Source of the DNA: Spirochaetota bacterium
GTDB lineage: Bacteria; Spirochaetota; UBA4802; JAFGJZ01
DNA length: 64,000 bases
Assembly (NCBI GenBank): GCA_016934935.1
Contig: JAFGRW010000061.1
Location: 1 to 64,000, forward strand
Direction of reading: 5' to 3'
A program made the translations under genes and the position numbers. The notes beneath the pieces were generated by a model. The model searched no databases and had not been told where the DNA came from. It was given only the letters and a program-made list of their open reading frames with translations. Shown one piece after another: positions 8,861 to 17,484 of the stretch; the first letter of the stretch is position 1; every line of letters starts with the position of its first letter.

Positions 8861-10114
8861 TTAAAACTGCCCTAAAATTCTTTCAATGTTATCCCCTAAC
8901 AGTTTATAAGCTTTTGCGTTTTTTATAGCATTATCAAAGATGATGCTCATGCGTAGAACTCCATTTGTCGTATTTAGCCCTATAACAGTCTCACCATTAA
9001 CAGCCGTAAAAACCGGGCCATAAAAGGAGCTTACAGAACATTTTCCATATTTTTCCCGAATGATGGTTTTACCAATATTCGAAAATGAAAAGTCATAATC
9101 AACCGGTTCAACAGGAAAACTCATCATCAGCGATTCAGGATCAGGAACATTATCGAAAGAATCCCGGAAATGGAAATACTCTTCGATATCTTTTAAATTA
9201 GTACGTTGTTCACGAATTCCTTTTTGAATCTGCAAGCCTATGTCAGTAACCGTTTTAGAACAGTCGCAAACAACTTTAACAATACCGTTAAAAATTCCGG
9301 CAATGTTTTTATGATCCTCTATCATATATGGTCTGAAATCTACCGGGCACTGAATCGTTCGTAATGAACCTTTTTCAGACGGAACACAAAGAGATGATTC
9401 TTTAAGAATGCTTGCTCCAAGATAGCTTGTAAGTGACAGTTCTGAACTTTTTGCAAGTTTAAGTATTTTTTTAAGCGATGAACTGCTTATTTCAAAAAAT
9501 TTAAGGTTAAACCCGGGAACTTTGTATGGAGGCATATTATATGCAACAGGCTCAGGTGGTTGCTCTTTTTTCCATTCGGGTTCCGGTCTTTTGACAAGCT
9601 CATCATATATTTCTTTCTTGAGTTCATCATATAAAACAGGCATAACCGGTTGCTGAGGTATTAACAGTTCCTGGCCATTGTAACAGAGTAAAAAATCATG
9701 TATAAACTGAACAGCCGCAATACCGTCTGCGGCAGCATGATGAAAAACAAAAAAAAGTTCTGAACCACTATTTCTTATACGCCAGTCAAGCGAAAAGAGA
9801 GGACCGGAAAACGGGTCAAATTCCCGTGTTATGCATTTTAAAAAATATGTTTCCCAGTTTGAATCGTCTTCTGTATTTTTAATGATTACTGAAGTACTAT
9901 CGTCAAACACCATATCCATCGAAGGTTTATTAGTAAACTGCTGGTAAGCAAATAACAGAGGATGACGCATCGCTATATGCTTTAAGGTCTCTCTAACCTT
10001 ACCCTCCTCAAGAGAAATATCAATATCCAGTTTAAAGCCGAAATTCAGAGGGTACTGCCGGCCAAAAAAAAGCATAAAACGTTCAATATTGGATATGTTT
10101 CGTCTAATAATCAT
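8861..10114 (-). CDS. Condensation-domain-like acyltransferase (HHxxxDG)
   Basis: A 417-residue protein of the BAHD/condensation/PapA-like superfamily, which transfers acyl groups from a thioester to an alcohol or amine. The catalytic motif HHAAADG lies near residue 125, and a late structural region 'YDFSFSNIGKT' matches the DFG-like region of the fold. I chose the ATG at 10114 over an upstream ATG at 10165. AGGTG lies 11 bases before it, and the N-terminus then aligns with the paralogue at 61993-63276 (MIIRRNISNIERFM versus MKRETSAYERIM). The substrate is unknown. It heads an operon with sbcD and sbcC. Confidence 0.75.
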   Translation of the reverse strand: MIIRRNISNIERFMLFFGRQYPLNFGFKLDIDISLEEGKVRETLKHIAMRHPLLFAYQQFTNKPSMDMVFDDSTSVIIKNTEDDSNWETYFLKCITREFDPFSGPLFSLDWRIRNSGSELFFVFHHAAADGIAAVQFIHDFLLCYNGQELLIPQQPVMPVLYDELKKEIYDELVKRPEPEWKKEQPPEPVAYNMPPYKVPGFNLKFFEISSSSLKKILKLAKSSELSLTSYLGASILKESSLCVPSEKGSLRTIQCPVDFRPYMIEDHKNIAGIFNGIVKVVCDCSKTVTDIGLQIQKGIREQRTNLKDIEEYFHFRDSFDNVPDPESLMMSFPVEPVDYDFSFSNIGKTIIREKYGKCSVSSFYGPVFTAVNGETVIGLNTTNGVLRMSIIFDNAIKNAKAYKLLGDNIERILGQF

Positions 10115-10354
10115 GTTCCGTATATCACCTCTCTCAATAATTTCTTTTTTATTGTAATAAAGCATAATATTGTCAAATACGATTTATGTACAAACACATA
10201 CTACTGGTTGTAACCCAGCTAATTAAATGTTAATTTCTTTCTTCACTAAGTTTTAAATTTTTTAAAAAATTTTTAAAAAAATCAAAAAAATCCGGTTATA
10301 TAGACTAGAGCCTGGTAACCAATTGTCATTAATAAAAAATCTTAAGGAGACAAT

Positions 10355-10777
10355 ATGAATAACTCAAAAATTTACACATCAATAAGCATAAAAAGAGAGT
10401 GGATGGATATAATCAGTTTATATTCGCAACAGAAGCATATTTCAAAATCACATATAATTTGCCATGTTTTGCGAAAACACATGCATAAGCTATTACAAAC
10501 GCCTCAATATAATTTGCACCCAATGAAATCCCAAAGAAAAGGCGACAACTATGTATCCCAGCACATTGCGATTAAACCAGAATTATTTGAAAAACTATCG
10601 GATATAAAATTAATGTATCGATATACTTTATCCTATCTTTTTGGAGACGCGATGAGCTTTTTTGATAAATATATGTCTGATTACGCTGAACCTTCAAAAA
10701 ACACCAATGATAAGAAAAGACTGAGACCAAGATACAAATATGTACTTAATGCAACTATTTCTCAAAATTTACACTAG
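10355..10777 (+). CDS. Tandem ribbon-helix-helix-like DNA-binding protein
   Basis: A 140-residue basic protein with two similar halves: residues 7-48 (YTSISIKREWMDIISLY...) and about 67-108 (VSQHIAIKPELFEKLSDIK...). Each reads as one short strand, IxIK, then two helices, the layout of a ribbon-helix-helix (CopG/Arc) monomer. A duplicated RHH would fold as an intramolecular dimer. This is my inference from the pattern; I do not recognise a named family. AAGGAG at 10344-10349 supports the start. It is followed 230 bases later by the hydrogenase-maturation genes, which it might regulate. Confidence 0.6.
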   Translation: MNNSKIYTSISIKREWMDIISLYSQQKHISKSHIICHVLRKHMHKLLQTPQYNLHPMKSQRKGDNYVSQHIAIKPELFEKLSDIKLMYRYTLSYLFGDAMSFFDKYMSDYAEPSKNTNDKKRLRPRYKYVLNATISQNLH

Positions 10778-10854
10778 TTGCCAATAATAAAATTTATTAT
10801 GTATTTCTCCATATCTTATTGATTTTATTAAATGCTATTTCATAATGTCAAAAT

Positions 10855-11002
10855 ATAACCTGCGGTCAGGATGAAGTAATTTCTGATTCTGAAGCCAAGG
10901 GCCCTATGTACCTCTTTTTGTTTGCCTACATGCTTAAACCAGGCATTTTAAAACAATTAAAACCGTACACATGGCTCCTCCGCAGAATTTCATTATGGAG
11001 GG
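10855..11002 (+). promoter_or_regulatory. Structured leader with sequestered ribosome-binding site
   Basis: Upstream of the hydrogenase regulator, CCTCC (10977-10981) can pair with the Shine-Dalgarno GGAGG (10997-11001) across a 15-base loop. Immediately 5' of that, GCC-ct-ATGTAC (10901-10911) can pair with GTAC-ac-AT-GGC (10965-10975), enclosing a 53-base domain. A small CCTG/CAGG hairpin lies near 10860. I could not match it to a known riboswitch class, so its role as a translational switch is inference. Confidence 0.4.
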
Positions 11003-11008
11003 ATTAAC

Positions 11009-11260
11009 ATGGAAGAACGCTCTGTAGGCGTAATAGCAATTATTATCCGGAACAGAAATGCTTCTGCTAATGCTGTTAACGAAACATTGGCACCTTTTGC
11101 AGATATAATAATCGGCAGAATGGGCCTGCCTTACCTCGAACGCAATCTCAATATCATAACACTAATGGTAGATGCACCAACCGACCTAATTGGCTCTCTT
11201 ACCGGTAAACTGGGCATGATAGATGGTGTTACAGTAAAATCGACATTGGCAAAAATATAA
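11009..11260 (+). CDS. TM1266-type iron-only hydrogenase system regulator
   Basis: An 83-residue ACT/NikR-C-like protein. The opening RSVGVIAIIIRNRNASANAVNE, the central IIIGRMGLPY and the closing GMIDGVTVKS are typical of the TM1266 family, encoded beside HydE, HydF or HydG in anaerobes. Members are predicted to bind a ligand and regulate [FeFe]-hydrogenase maturation; direct evidence is limited. GGAGGG at 10997-11002 gives a strong ribosome-binding site, but it may be masked by the leader hairpin. hydG begins 12 bases downstream. Confidence 0.88.
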   Translation: MEERSVGVIAIIIRNRNASANAVNETLAPFADIIIGRMGLPYLERNLNIITLMVDAPTDLIGSLTGKLGMIDGVTVKSTLAKI

Positions 11261-11272
11261 CAGGAGAAATTG

Positions 11273-12817
11273 ATGAATAATATAGAAAGTTCAAATACCG
11301 TATCTATTAAAAAATGGAAAGATAACCTTGTTAAACAGGATGAAATTGACCGCTATCTTGAAGATGGAATAGATTTTATTGATGATGAGGCTATCAAAGC
11401 TGAGATTGAAAAGAACAGCCAAGCCTCACCAGAAAGAATTCGTCAGATTATTAAAAAAGCTTATGAGATCAAGCTTATGAATCAGGCCGATGTTGCGGCT
11501 CTCTTATCTGTAACAGACGATAATCTAAGAGAAGAAGTCTTTAATGCAGCCAGAGAAATAAAAACAAAGGTTTATGATAACAGAGTCGTAACGTTTGCGC
11601 CTCTTTATTGCGGAAGTAAATGTGTGAATAACTGTAAATACTGCGGATTCAGAAGCAACAATGAATCAATTGAGCGACGTGTTCTGACCATGAAGGAAAT
11701 TGAAGAAGAGACAAAAGTCCTTGCCGGTAAAATTGGTCACAAGAGACTTATTGTCGTTTATGGGGAACATCCGGATACAGATGCTGATTATATTGCAAAA
11801 AGCATGAAACAGATATATTCTGTCAAAGAACGGGTAAGAAACGGTTCTGGTGAGATACGCCGTGTAAATATTAATGCCGCACCGCTTCCGATATCGGATC
11901 TGGAAAAACTGCATCAGGCAGGGATTGGAACATATCAGGTATTTCAGGAAACTTATCATCACAAGACATATCAAGAAGTGCACCCCGCAGGTACTTTGAA
12001 AAGCAACTATCCATGGCGATTATATGCTCTGCACCGTGCCATGGATGCAGGGATTGATGATGTCGCGATAGGCGTACTATTTGGTTTATATGACTGGAAA
12101 TTTGAAATAATGGGCATGGTTGCACACGCTCGCGACCTTGAAAAAAGGTATGGTCTTGGTCCGCATACTGTTTCTGTACCAAGACTCGAACCTGCAAGCG
12201 ATACCGACTTTTCATGGGTTAAACACCGTGTAACCGATGATGACTTTCGTTATATTATCGCAGTTATAAGACTCGCAATACCATACGCTGGTCTTATTGT
12301 AACTAATAGAGAAAGTCCCGAAATGCTGCGATCTGTAATCAAAATGTGCACACAACGTGACGCCGATTCACGTGTAGGCATCGGCGCATACGCAGATGCC
12401 TACACCACAGAAACCGAAAAATGCGAAAACGATTCACAAAAAGGCGAACGCCAGCAATTCATTCTCGGAGACACACGCAGCCTTGACGCGATTGTAAGAG
12501 AGCTCGCAGAAATGGGTCATATAGTATCCTTCTGTACTGCCGGATACCGCTGTGGCCGAACCGGCAAAAAGATAATGGACGCGCTAACCTCCGGCCAGGA
12601 AGGATGTTTTTGCAAGCTGAATGCCGTTTTAACATTTCAGGAGTGGCTAGAAGATTTCGCGACTCCGGAAACTAAAGTTATTGGCGACCAAATTATCGAA
12701 AGAGAGATGGATGAGATCAAAGCACGTGTTCCTAAAGATTTTTCAGAAGCTCAATTAAAACATCTTGAGAAAGCGAGACAACGAATATTGACAGGAGAGC
12801 GTGATATCTATTTTTAG
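11273..12817 (+). CDS. hydG: [FeFe]-hydrogenase maturase HydG (variant auxiliary motif)
   Basis: A 514-residue radical-SAM tyrosine lyase that makes CO and cyanide ligands for the hydrogenase H-cluster. The radical-SAM motif CVNNCKYC is at residues 117-124. The ATG at 11273 is preferred over TTG at 11270 because AGGAG lies six bases before it. The C-terminal auxiliary cluster normally uses CX2CX22C; here the first Cys (421) and last Cys (447) are present, but the middle position (424) is Gly. Extra Cys residues lie at 427 and 445. No hydA, hydE or hydF is in the window. Confidence 0.92.
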   Translation: MNNIESSNTVSIKKWKDNLVKQDEIDRYLEDGIDFIDDEAIKAEIEKNSQASPERIRQIIKKAYEIKLMNQADVAALLSVTDDNLREEVFNAAREIKTKVYDNRVVTFAPLYCGSKCVNNCKYCGFRSNNESIERRVLTMKEIEEETKVLAGKIGHKRLIVVYGEHPDTDADYIAKSMKQIYSVKERVRNGSGEIRRVNINAAPLPISDLEKLHQAGIGTYQVFQETYHHKTYQEVHPAGTLKSNYPWRLYALHRAMDAGIDDVAIGVLFGLYDWKFEIMGMVAHARDLEKRYGLGPHTVSVPRLEPASDTDFSWVKHRVTDDDFRYIIAVIRLAIPYAGLIVTNRESPEMLRSVIKMCTQRDADSRVGIGAYADAYTTETEKCENDSQKGERQQFILGDTRSLDAIVRELAEMGHIVSFCTAGYRCGRTGKKIMDALTSGQEGCFCKLNAVLTFQEWLEDFATPETKVIGDQIIEREMDEIKARVPKDFSEAQLKHLEKARQRILTGERDIYF

Positions 12818-12884
12818 ATATTTATTGTTTTTTTGTTTAGTAAGCATCTATTACTTAAAATTGATAAGCATGTTAATAAATCAT

Positions 12885-12913
12885 ACCCGGTATCACATCA
12901 AACGATACCGGGT
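12885..12913. terminator. Convergent-end hairpin after hydG
   Basis: A perfect 10-base inverted repeat, ACCCGGTATC (12885-12894) and GATACCGGGT (12904-12913), with a 9-base loop. It lies 11 bases from the stop codon of the convergent sensor kinase. The T tract is short on both strands, so it is a moderate bidirectional terminator. Confidence 0.6.
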
Positions 12914-12923
12914 TTAAATATGT

Positions 12924-14582
12924 TTAATTATCAAATTCGATTCTAACCATACTACCGTTTTTTGATTCCATTGTTAACTTGCCATCAATTTCGCCCACAA
13001 GCGCGGTAATAAACTTTAAGCCAAAAGTATCACATGAAATTTGCCCTGTTCTGGAATTATAACCAATTCCATTATCAGATATCTCAAGAATAATCTTGTT
13101 TTTCTCATCTATAAGGCGTATCCATACCGAACCCGAACAACTATCCGGAAAAGCATGCTTAATTGCATTGGTAACAAGTTCTGTTACAATTATACCAACC
13201 GGTATTGCAGTTCTAACGGAAGTTATCACATCATCAAATGAATAGTTAAAACAAATATTGTCTGTCATTCCTTCGAAAGACCTGCAAAGCTTGATTAGAT
13301 ACTCATCAAGATGAACTTCTTTAACAAGATCTGTGGTGTACAACAGTGAGTATAAATCAGAAATTGCACTAATACGATAACTTACGGCTTTTAAAGCACT
13401 ACGCGCCTCTTCGTCAGTTATCGTATCTATAACCAAAGTAATCATGCTTGAAATTAAGGCGAAGCTATTCTTGGCCCTATGCTGAAGTTCTCTCAGAAGT
13501 ATTCTGTTCTGATTGCAAGCTTCCTTTAGCAAGTCCTCATTTTGTTGCATGGCTTCTATTGAACAAGCTTGCTGGAAATTGCTGTAAGCTGTTGAGAAGA
13601 ACTGGTCAACAAGTGTATTCAGCGCACGAGTTATTTTCGCAAATTGTTCATAAGACATTGTTGGAACATCTTTAAATGCTTTTATTAGAGTTTCATCGTC
13701 TGTTCCAATATGTTTAGCATATTCACGCATGCCCTTCTCAGGATAGCTGCCATTGCGGACCTGTCCGATAAGCCAGTTAGCAATATGCTGCCCCTCAAGA
13801 CATATTGGCGCACCCGAATCCCAAAGACCGCCACTTTTACATGTCAGTATTACAGGAGAATCTTCCGTCTTCTCACCAAAAATAGGATTATAACGTATAC
13901 ATTCAGCAAGACCTTTTTCGGTTTTACGAATAATTTCTTCACATAACCTGCAAAAATTACTTGGCTCAGTAACAGGAGTTCCGTCCGGCAAGGTAATGAT
14001 AGATGCAACATTTGTTGCGTCCGAAAAATCATTCTGAAGTTTTTGTATCTGGTCGATTTGGAATACAGTTTCAAAGTCAATAACTCCATTAGCCTCCATT
14101 ATAGCGTTAGAAGAGCAGTTATGACTTCTTATAACATCACGTGATGTCTTGTATGACAAGAAATCGACAACTCCGTTTTTTTTGAAAATGTTTTTATTTA
14201 AATAGCTTTTGCGATTTTGATGCATTCTCAAGGCCGCTTTTATGACCGCCACATGAAGTGATACAGCTGAGTACTTCTCAATAAATCCGTAAGATTCTAT
14301 TTTCTCGCATTTCTGTATAAGATGATCTTCTATGATACCGGTTAAGAATACAATAGGTAGATTTTTTTTTAACAATATTTCTGACGCACAATCACAGGCG
14401 TGCATCCCATTTTCGAAGGATAAATCAACAAGAACAAGGTTAATAGAGCTGTCATTTACTATTGCTTTAATTGCATGATCACTAGAATCTGTATAGACTA
14501 AATTAAATCCGTGTTTATTATAACTCCATTTTTTGTCTATCGCGAAAATCCGGTCTTCGGCAACAAGAAGCAATTTTTTCAT
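12924..14582 (-). CDS. Receiver-PocR-histidine kinase hybrid sensor
   Basis: A 552-residue signalling protein. Residues 1-115 look like a receiver domain with the Asp in LVLVDLSF. A PocR-type sensory domain follows (about 180-330), with FCRLCEEIIRKTEKGLAEC and GLWDSGAPICLEGQHIANWLIGQVR, which in relatives binds small metabolites. The last third is a HisKA_2-type kinase: LLRELQHRAKNSFALI holds the phosphorylated His, then ELVTNAIKHAFP and SDNGIGYN form the ATPase. The ATG at 14582 has AGGA eight bases upstream; an ATG at 14612 has none. No output regulator is adjacent on the same strand. Confidence 0.85.
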   Translation of the reverse strand: MKKLLLVAEDRIFAIDKKWSYNKHGFNLVYTDSSDHAIKAIVNDSSINLVLVDLSFENGMHACDCASEILLKKNLPIVFLTGIIEDHLIQKCEKIESYGFIEKYSAVSLHVAVIKAALRMHQNRKSYLNKNIFKKNGVVDFLSYKTSRDVIRSHNCSSNAIMEANGVIDFETVFQIDQIQKLQNDFSDATNVASIITLPDGTPVTEPSNFCRLCEEIIRKTEKGLAECIRYNPIFGEKTEDSPVILTCKSGGLWDSGAPICLEGQHIANWLIGQVRNGSYPEKGMREYAKHIGTDDETLIKAFKDVPTMSYEQFAKITRALNTLVDQFFSTAYSNFQQACSIEAMQQNEDLLKEACNQNRILLRELQHRAKNSFALISSMITLVIDTITDEEARSALKAVSYRISAISDLYSLLYTTDLVKEVHLDEYLIKLCRSFEGMTDNICFNYSFDDVITSVRTAIPVGIIVTELVTNAIKHAFPDSCSGSVWIRLIDEKNKIILEISDNGIGYNSRTGQISCDTFGLKFITALVGEIDGKLTMESKNGSMVRIEFDN

Positions 14583-14647
14583 AATCAGTATCCTGATAGC
14601 AACCGGACACACGCGATAAGTCCGATATGGTTTTATTTATTTTAATA

Positions 14648-14724
14648 TATCTAATATTAGATACATTAAAGAAAAATGACATATTTCTTTTATAGCACTT
14701 TATTGATAAATATCTAAATAGATA
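14648..14724. promoter_or_regulatory. Twin TATCTA-TAGATA palindromes (operator-like)
   Basis: Two related palindromes lie upstream of the sensor kinase gene: TATCTAATATTAGATA (14648-14663) and TATCTAAATAGATA (14711-14724). Both use the half-sites TATCTA and TAGATA, with spacers of four and two bases. Their centres are about 62 bases apart, close to six helical turns, as for paired regulator sites. The rest of this 300-base gap is very AT-rich, and I see nothing else in it. Confidence 0.45.
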
Positions 14725-14885
14725 GACATATTTTAATCATTTTTTTTATTTTTGTCAATAAAAGAATTATTTTTTGCTATATAAATTTTTAGCAAAATCA
14801 AACAAATATCTTTACCTGATTAACGAACTAAGATAATATGAATTAAATCTTTTGAATCCTCTGATAAGCTATTTACAATTTATGA

Positions 14886-15995
14886 TTATTTAGACAATGT
14901 TTTATAGTTACCAGGAGATTTTCCGGTATGCTTTTTAAAGGCCGTATAAAAAGCTGTATAAGAGTTAAAACCGGAAGCGAATGCCGCAGACAATGTACTA
15001 ACTGAAGGATCCTTAAGTAATTCGCACGCATGTTTTATTCTATAACTGTTTATGAATGTATTAAAATTTTTTCCATAATGATCATTTAAAAAGGCGGACA
15101 ACTGATGAGGAGTAATATTCATAGCTCGAGAGAGCCTCTTTAAAGTCAGGTCTTCATCGCAATAGATTTTTTCCTCCTCCATAAGCATAACTATCTCCTT
15201 AGCGGTATGCTCTATATTAATCGCATCAAGAGTAGTTCTTGTTCTTTTTGAGTTATCAACCTTACCGGCAAACAACGAATTGCGGCTTGGAGCAAGAGAA
15301 CCGTACGCCAATAAAACCGGAAAGCGCTGTGAAAGAAAAAAAAAGTGAATCAGGTAAACAGAGAAGATTACAGTTGCGGTCATCATGAAATCCAGTCCAT
15401 TATTCAGAACCGATGAAAAAACCAGGCCGACAACTTTCAATATTGATAAAACAATTATACTAAGGAAAAACATGAAAATTCTCATTATTCGTTTATGCAC
15501 AATATTTTCTTTCAGATACACCTTGTGAAGACTGATTATACATAAAATAAAATAGACTATCAGGTAAACCATATTAAGCACAACAAGAATTGAAAAAGGA
15601 GAATAATCAGTATACAGTTTATCAATATGCTGTAATTTTGTTTCCAATGGAGATATAAATTCAAACAACGATATGATAGCGATTATCAGAAACGGGATAA
15701 AGTGCGGAAAGTCAGACACAAAAATACGTTTACGTTCACAGGTAAAGGTCTGCGTGTACAAATAGAGTGCAACTGGTATCAGAGCCACAAGGGCTGGACT
15801 TATGTATATTATGCCCGGAATTTGATAAACAAGCCGGGTATAAAACATTACACTTGAAAACTGCATTCCGGAAAAAGAGATAAAAATAATGCTTAAAGTA
15901 ACCGAACGTAACGACACTGGCCGCACATAAAGTGCTGCCGCCATCAATAAACCCAGGCCTACGGTAAACAATACAAAATAAGATTCGATTCCCAT
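14886..15995 (-). CDS. AraC-family regulator with N-terminal membrane domain
   Basis: A 369-residue protein. The first 220 residues hold about seven membrane helices, beginning MGIESYFVLFTVGLGLLMAAALYV. The C-terminal 100 residues are an AraC/XylS DNA-binding domain: DLTLKRLSRAMNITPHQLSAFLNDHYGKNF is the first helix-turn-helix, and SAAFASGFNSYTAFYTAFKKHTGKSPGNYK the second. Such membrane-bound AraC regulators sense envelope or membrane signals in relatives, but the ligand is unknown. It is transcribed away from the potassium genes, and the 146-base divergent gap could be shared. Confidence 0.88.
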   Translation of the reverse strand: MGIESYFVLFTVGLGLLMAAALYVRPVSLRSVTLSIIFISFSGMQFSSVMFYTRLVYQIPGIIYISPALVALIPVALYLYTQTFTCERKRIFVSDFPHFIPFLIIAIISLFEFISPLETKLQHIDKLYTDYSPFSILVVLNMVYLIVYFILCIISLHKVYLKENIVHKRIMRIFMFFLSIIVLSILKVVGLVFSSVLNNGLDFMMTATVIFSVYLIHFFFLSQRFPVLLAYGSLAPSRNSLFAGKVDNSKRTRTTLDAINIEHTAKEIVMLMEEEKIYCDEDLTLKRLSRAMNITPHQLSAFLNDHYGKNFNTFINSYRIKHACELLKDPSVSTLSAAFASGFNSYTAFYTAFKKHTGKSPGNYKTLSK

Positions 15996-16141
15996 TCACT
16001 TACTTTAGAACTGCACATAAAAACGTCAATAAATATCCTGCCCAAATTACCTGTAATATCTCTCTTTACCGGTATAAAAAGATAGTATTTAATACATAAT
16101 TAATGAAAAATCGTTGAAGCCTGGTGCGCAATAGATAGCAT

Positions 16142-17473
16142 GTGCCAATGAAACAGAGATCCCCAAAATTTATTCTTGTAGTTAGCTTTCTGATTCTTAT
16201 CGCCACTGGTACAGCACTACTCTCGTTGCCTGCCGCAACCAATAAACCGATTTCCGTTATGGATGCACTTTTTACCGCAACCTCGGCTGTTACAGTCACC
16301 GGTTTGATAGTACTTGATACACCCGTCGATTTTACGATCTTTGGACAAGCGGTAATACTGATCCTGATACAAATGGGTGGCCTTGGAATAATGACATTTT
16401 CACTTGGGTTAATTTCACTTATAAGCAGATCACTGTCAATAAAATGGCAATTCACTTTAATGGATATATACGGCAACAACCATAAACTACCCATTCTTAA
16501 GATTTTAAAGCAGATACTGATTTTCACAGCTATACTTGAGACCTTTATTACGGTTTTACTACTGCCTTTTTTTATGATGAGGTTCCCCTTTAGAAAGGCT
16601 CTTTGGCATTCACTTTTTCATGCAATTTCATCTTTCTGTAATGCCGGGTTTTCGACATTTTCTGATTCTTTATGCGGCTTTTCGGGCAGCTACTATCTAA
16701 ATATCGTTATTTCGATATCGATAGTTTTCGGAGGTATCGGATTTTTGGTAATACACGATGTAGTTAACAACCTAAGAAAAAAAACCATCAAAAAAATTTC
16801 AGTACACACAAAGATTGTATTACTAACAACAATATTATTAATCCTTACAGGGACAATATTCTTTTACAATTATGAGTATAACTATATCCTGAAAAACATT
16901 CCCATTGGTGAGAAATTAACTGTTTCATTTTTCCAATCAATAACCTGCCGCACCGCAGGCTTCAATAGTATCGATATAGGGAAACTTCAGAATAATACAC
17001 TTTTCTTCATGATTATATTAATGTTTATAGGTGGCTCTCCCGGCTCAATAGCAGGTGGAATTAAAACCACCACTCTTTGGGTAATTGCGGCAATCATAAT
17101 CTCTCAGCTTCGCAGGCACGAACAGATAAAATTCTTTAACCGTGCGGTTTCACAATCGACTGCCGAAAGGGCGACAACACTCTTCATTTTAGCCATGGCA
17201 ATAATTACGACAGCAACTCTTATTGTTTCCGGATTTGAAGCTCATGAAGGGAACGTATGTTTTCTGGATGTTCTTTTTGAAATGAGTTCGGCTTTCGGCA
17301 CTGTTGGACTTTCAACCGGAATAACTACAGAATTGAATACGGTCAGCCGAATTATTACAATTATCGTAATGCTCACTGGCCGTCTTGGTCCTCTGACATT
17401 TCTTGCCGTTTTTAGCGAGGGTTACATTAAAAATAAAATTAAATATCCCGAAGAGCATATCATGATTGGTTAA
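16142..17473 (+). CDS. Potassium uptake protein, TrkH/KtrB family
   Basis: A 443-residue membrane channel subunit of the TrkH/KtrB superfamily. Four pore loops carry the selectivity glycines: TSAVTVTGL, SSFCNAGFS, CRTAGFNS and SSAFGTVGLS. The length (about 440) is that of KtrB rather than the longer TrkH. The GGxPGSxxGGIKT signature is present as GGSPGSIAGGIKTTT. The cognate RCK subunit follows after 11 bases. The start codon has no clear Shine-Dalgarno; an ATG at 16148 is an alternative. Confidence 0.93.
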   Translation: MPMKQRSPKFILVVSFLILIATGTALLSLPAATNKPISVMDALFTATSAVTVTGLIVLDTPVDFTIFGQAVILILIQMGGLGIMTFSLGLISLISRSLSIKWQFTLMDIYGNNHKLPILKILKQILIFTAILETFITVLLLPFFMMRFPFRKALWHSLFHAISSFCNAGFSTFSDSLCGFSGSYYLNIVISISIVFGGIGFLVIHDVVNNLRKKTIKKISVHTKIVLLTTILLILTGTIFFYNYEYNYILKNIPIGEKLTVSFFQSITCRTAGFNSIDIGKLQNNTLFFMIILMFIGGSPGSIAGGIKTTTLWVIAAIIISQLRRHEQIKFFNRAVSQSTAERATTLFILAMAIITTATLIVSGFEAHEGNVCFLDVLFEMSSAFGTVGLSTGITTELNTVSRIITIIVMLTGRLGPLTFLAVFSEGYIKNKIKYPEEHIMIG

Positions 17474-17484
17474 GGAGAATTTGA

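Noticed and set aside
10148-10176. Sigma-70 promoter for the first acyltransferase
   Set aside because: TTGACA is perfect, but the best -10 is only 14 bases away (TACAAT) or poor at 17 bases (AATAAA). Not good enough to list.
10855-10975. Known riboswitch (TPP, cobalamin, SAM, c-di-GMP, ZTP, NiCo) upstream of the hydrogenase regulator
   Set aside because: I compared the remembered consensus cores of these classes and none fits; I list it only as an unassigned structured leader.
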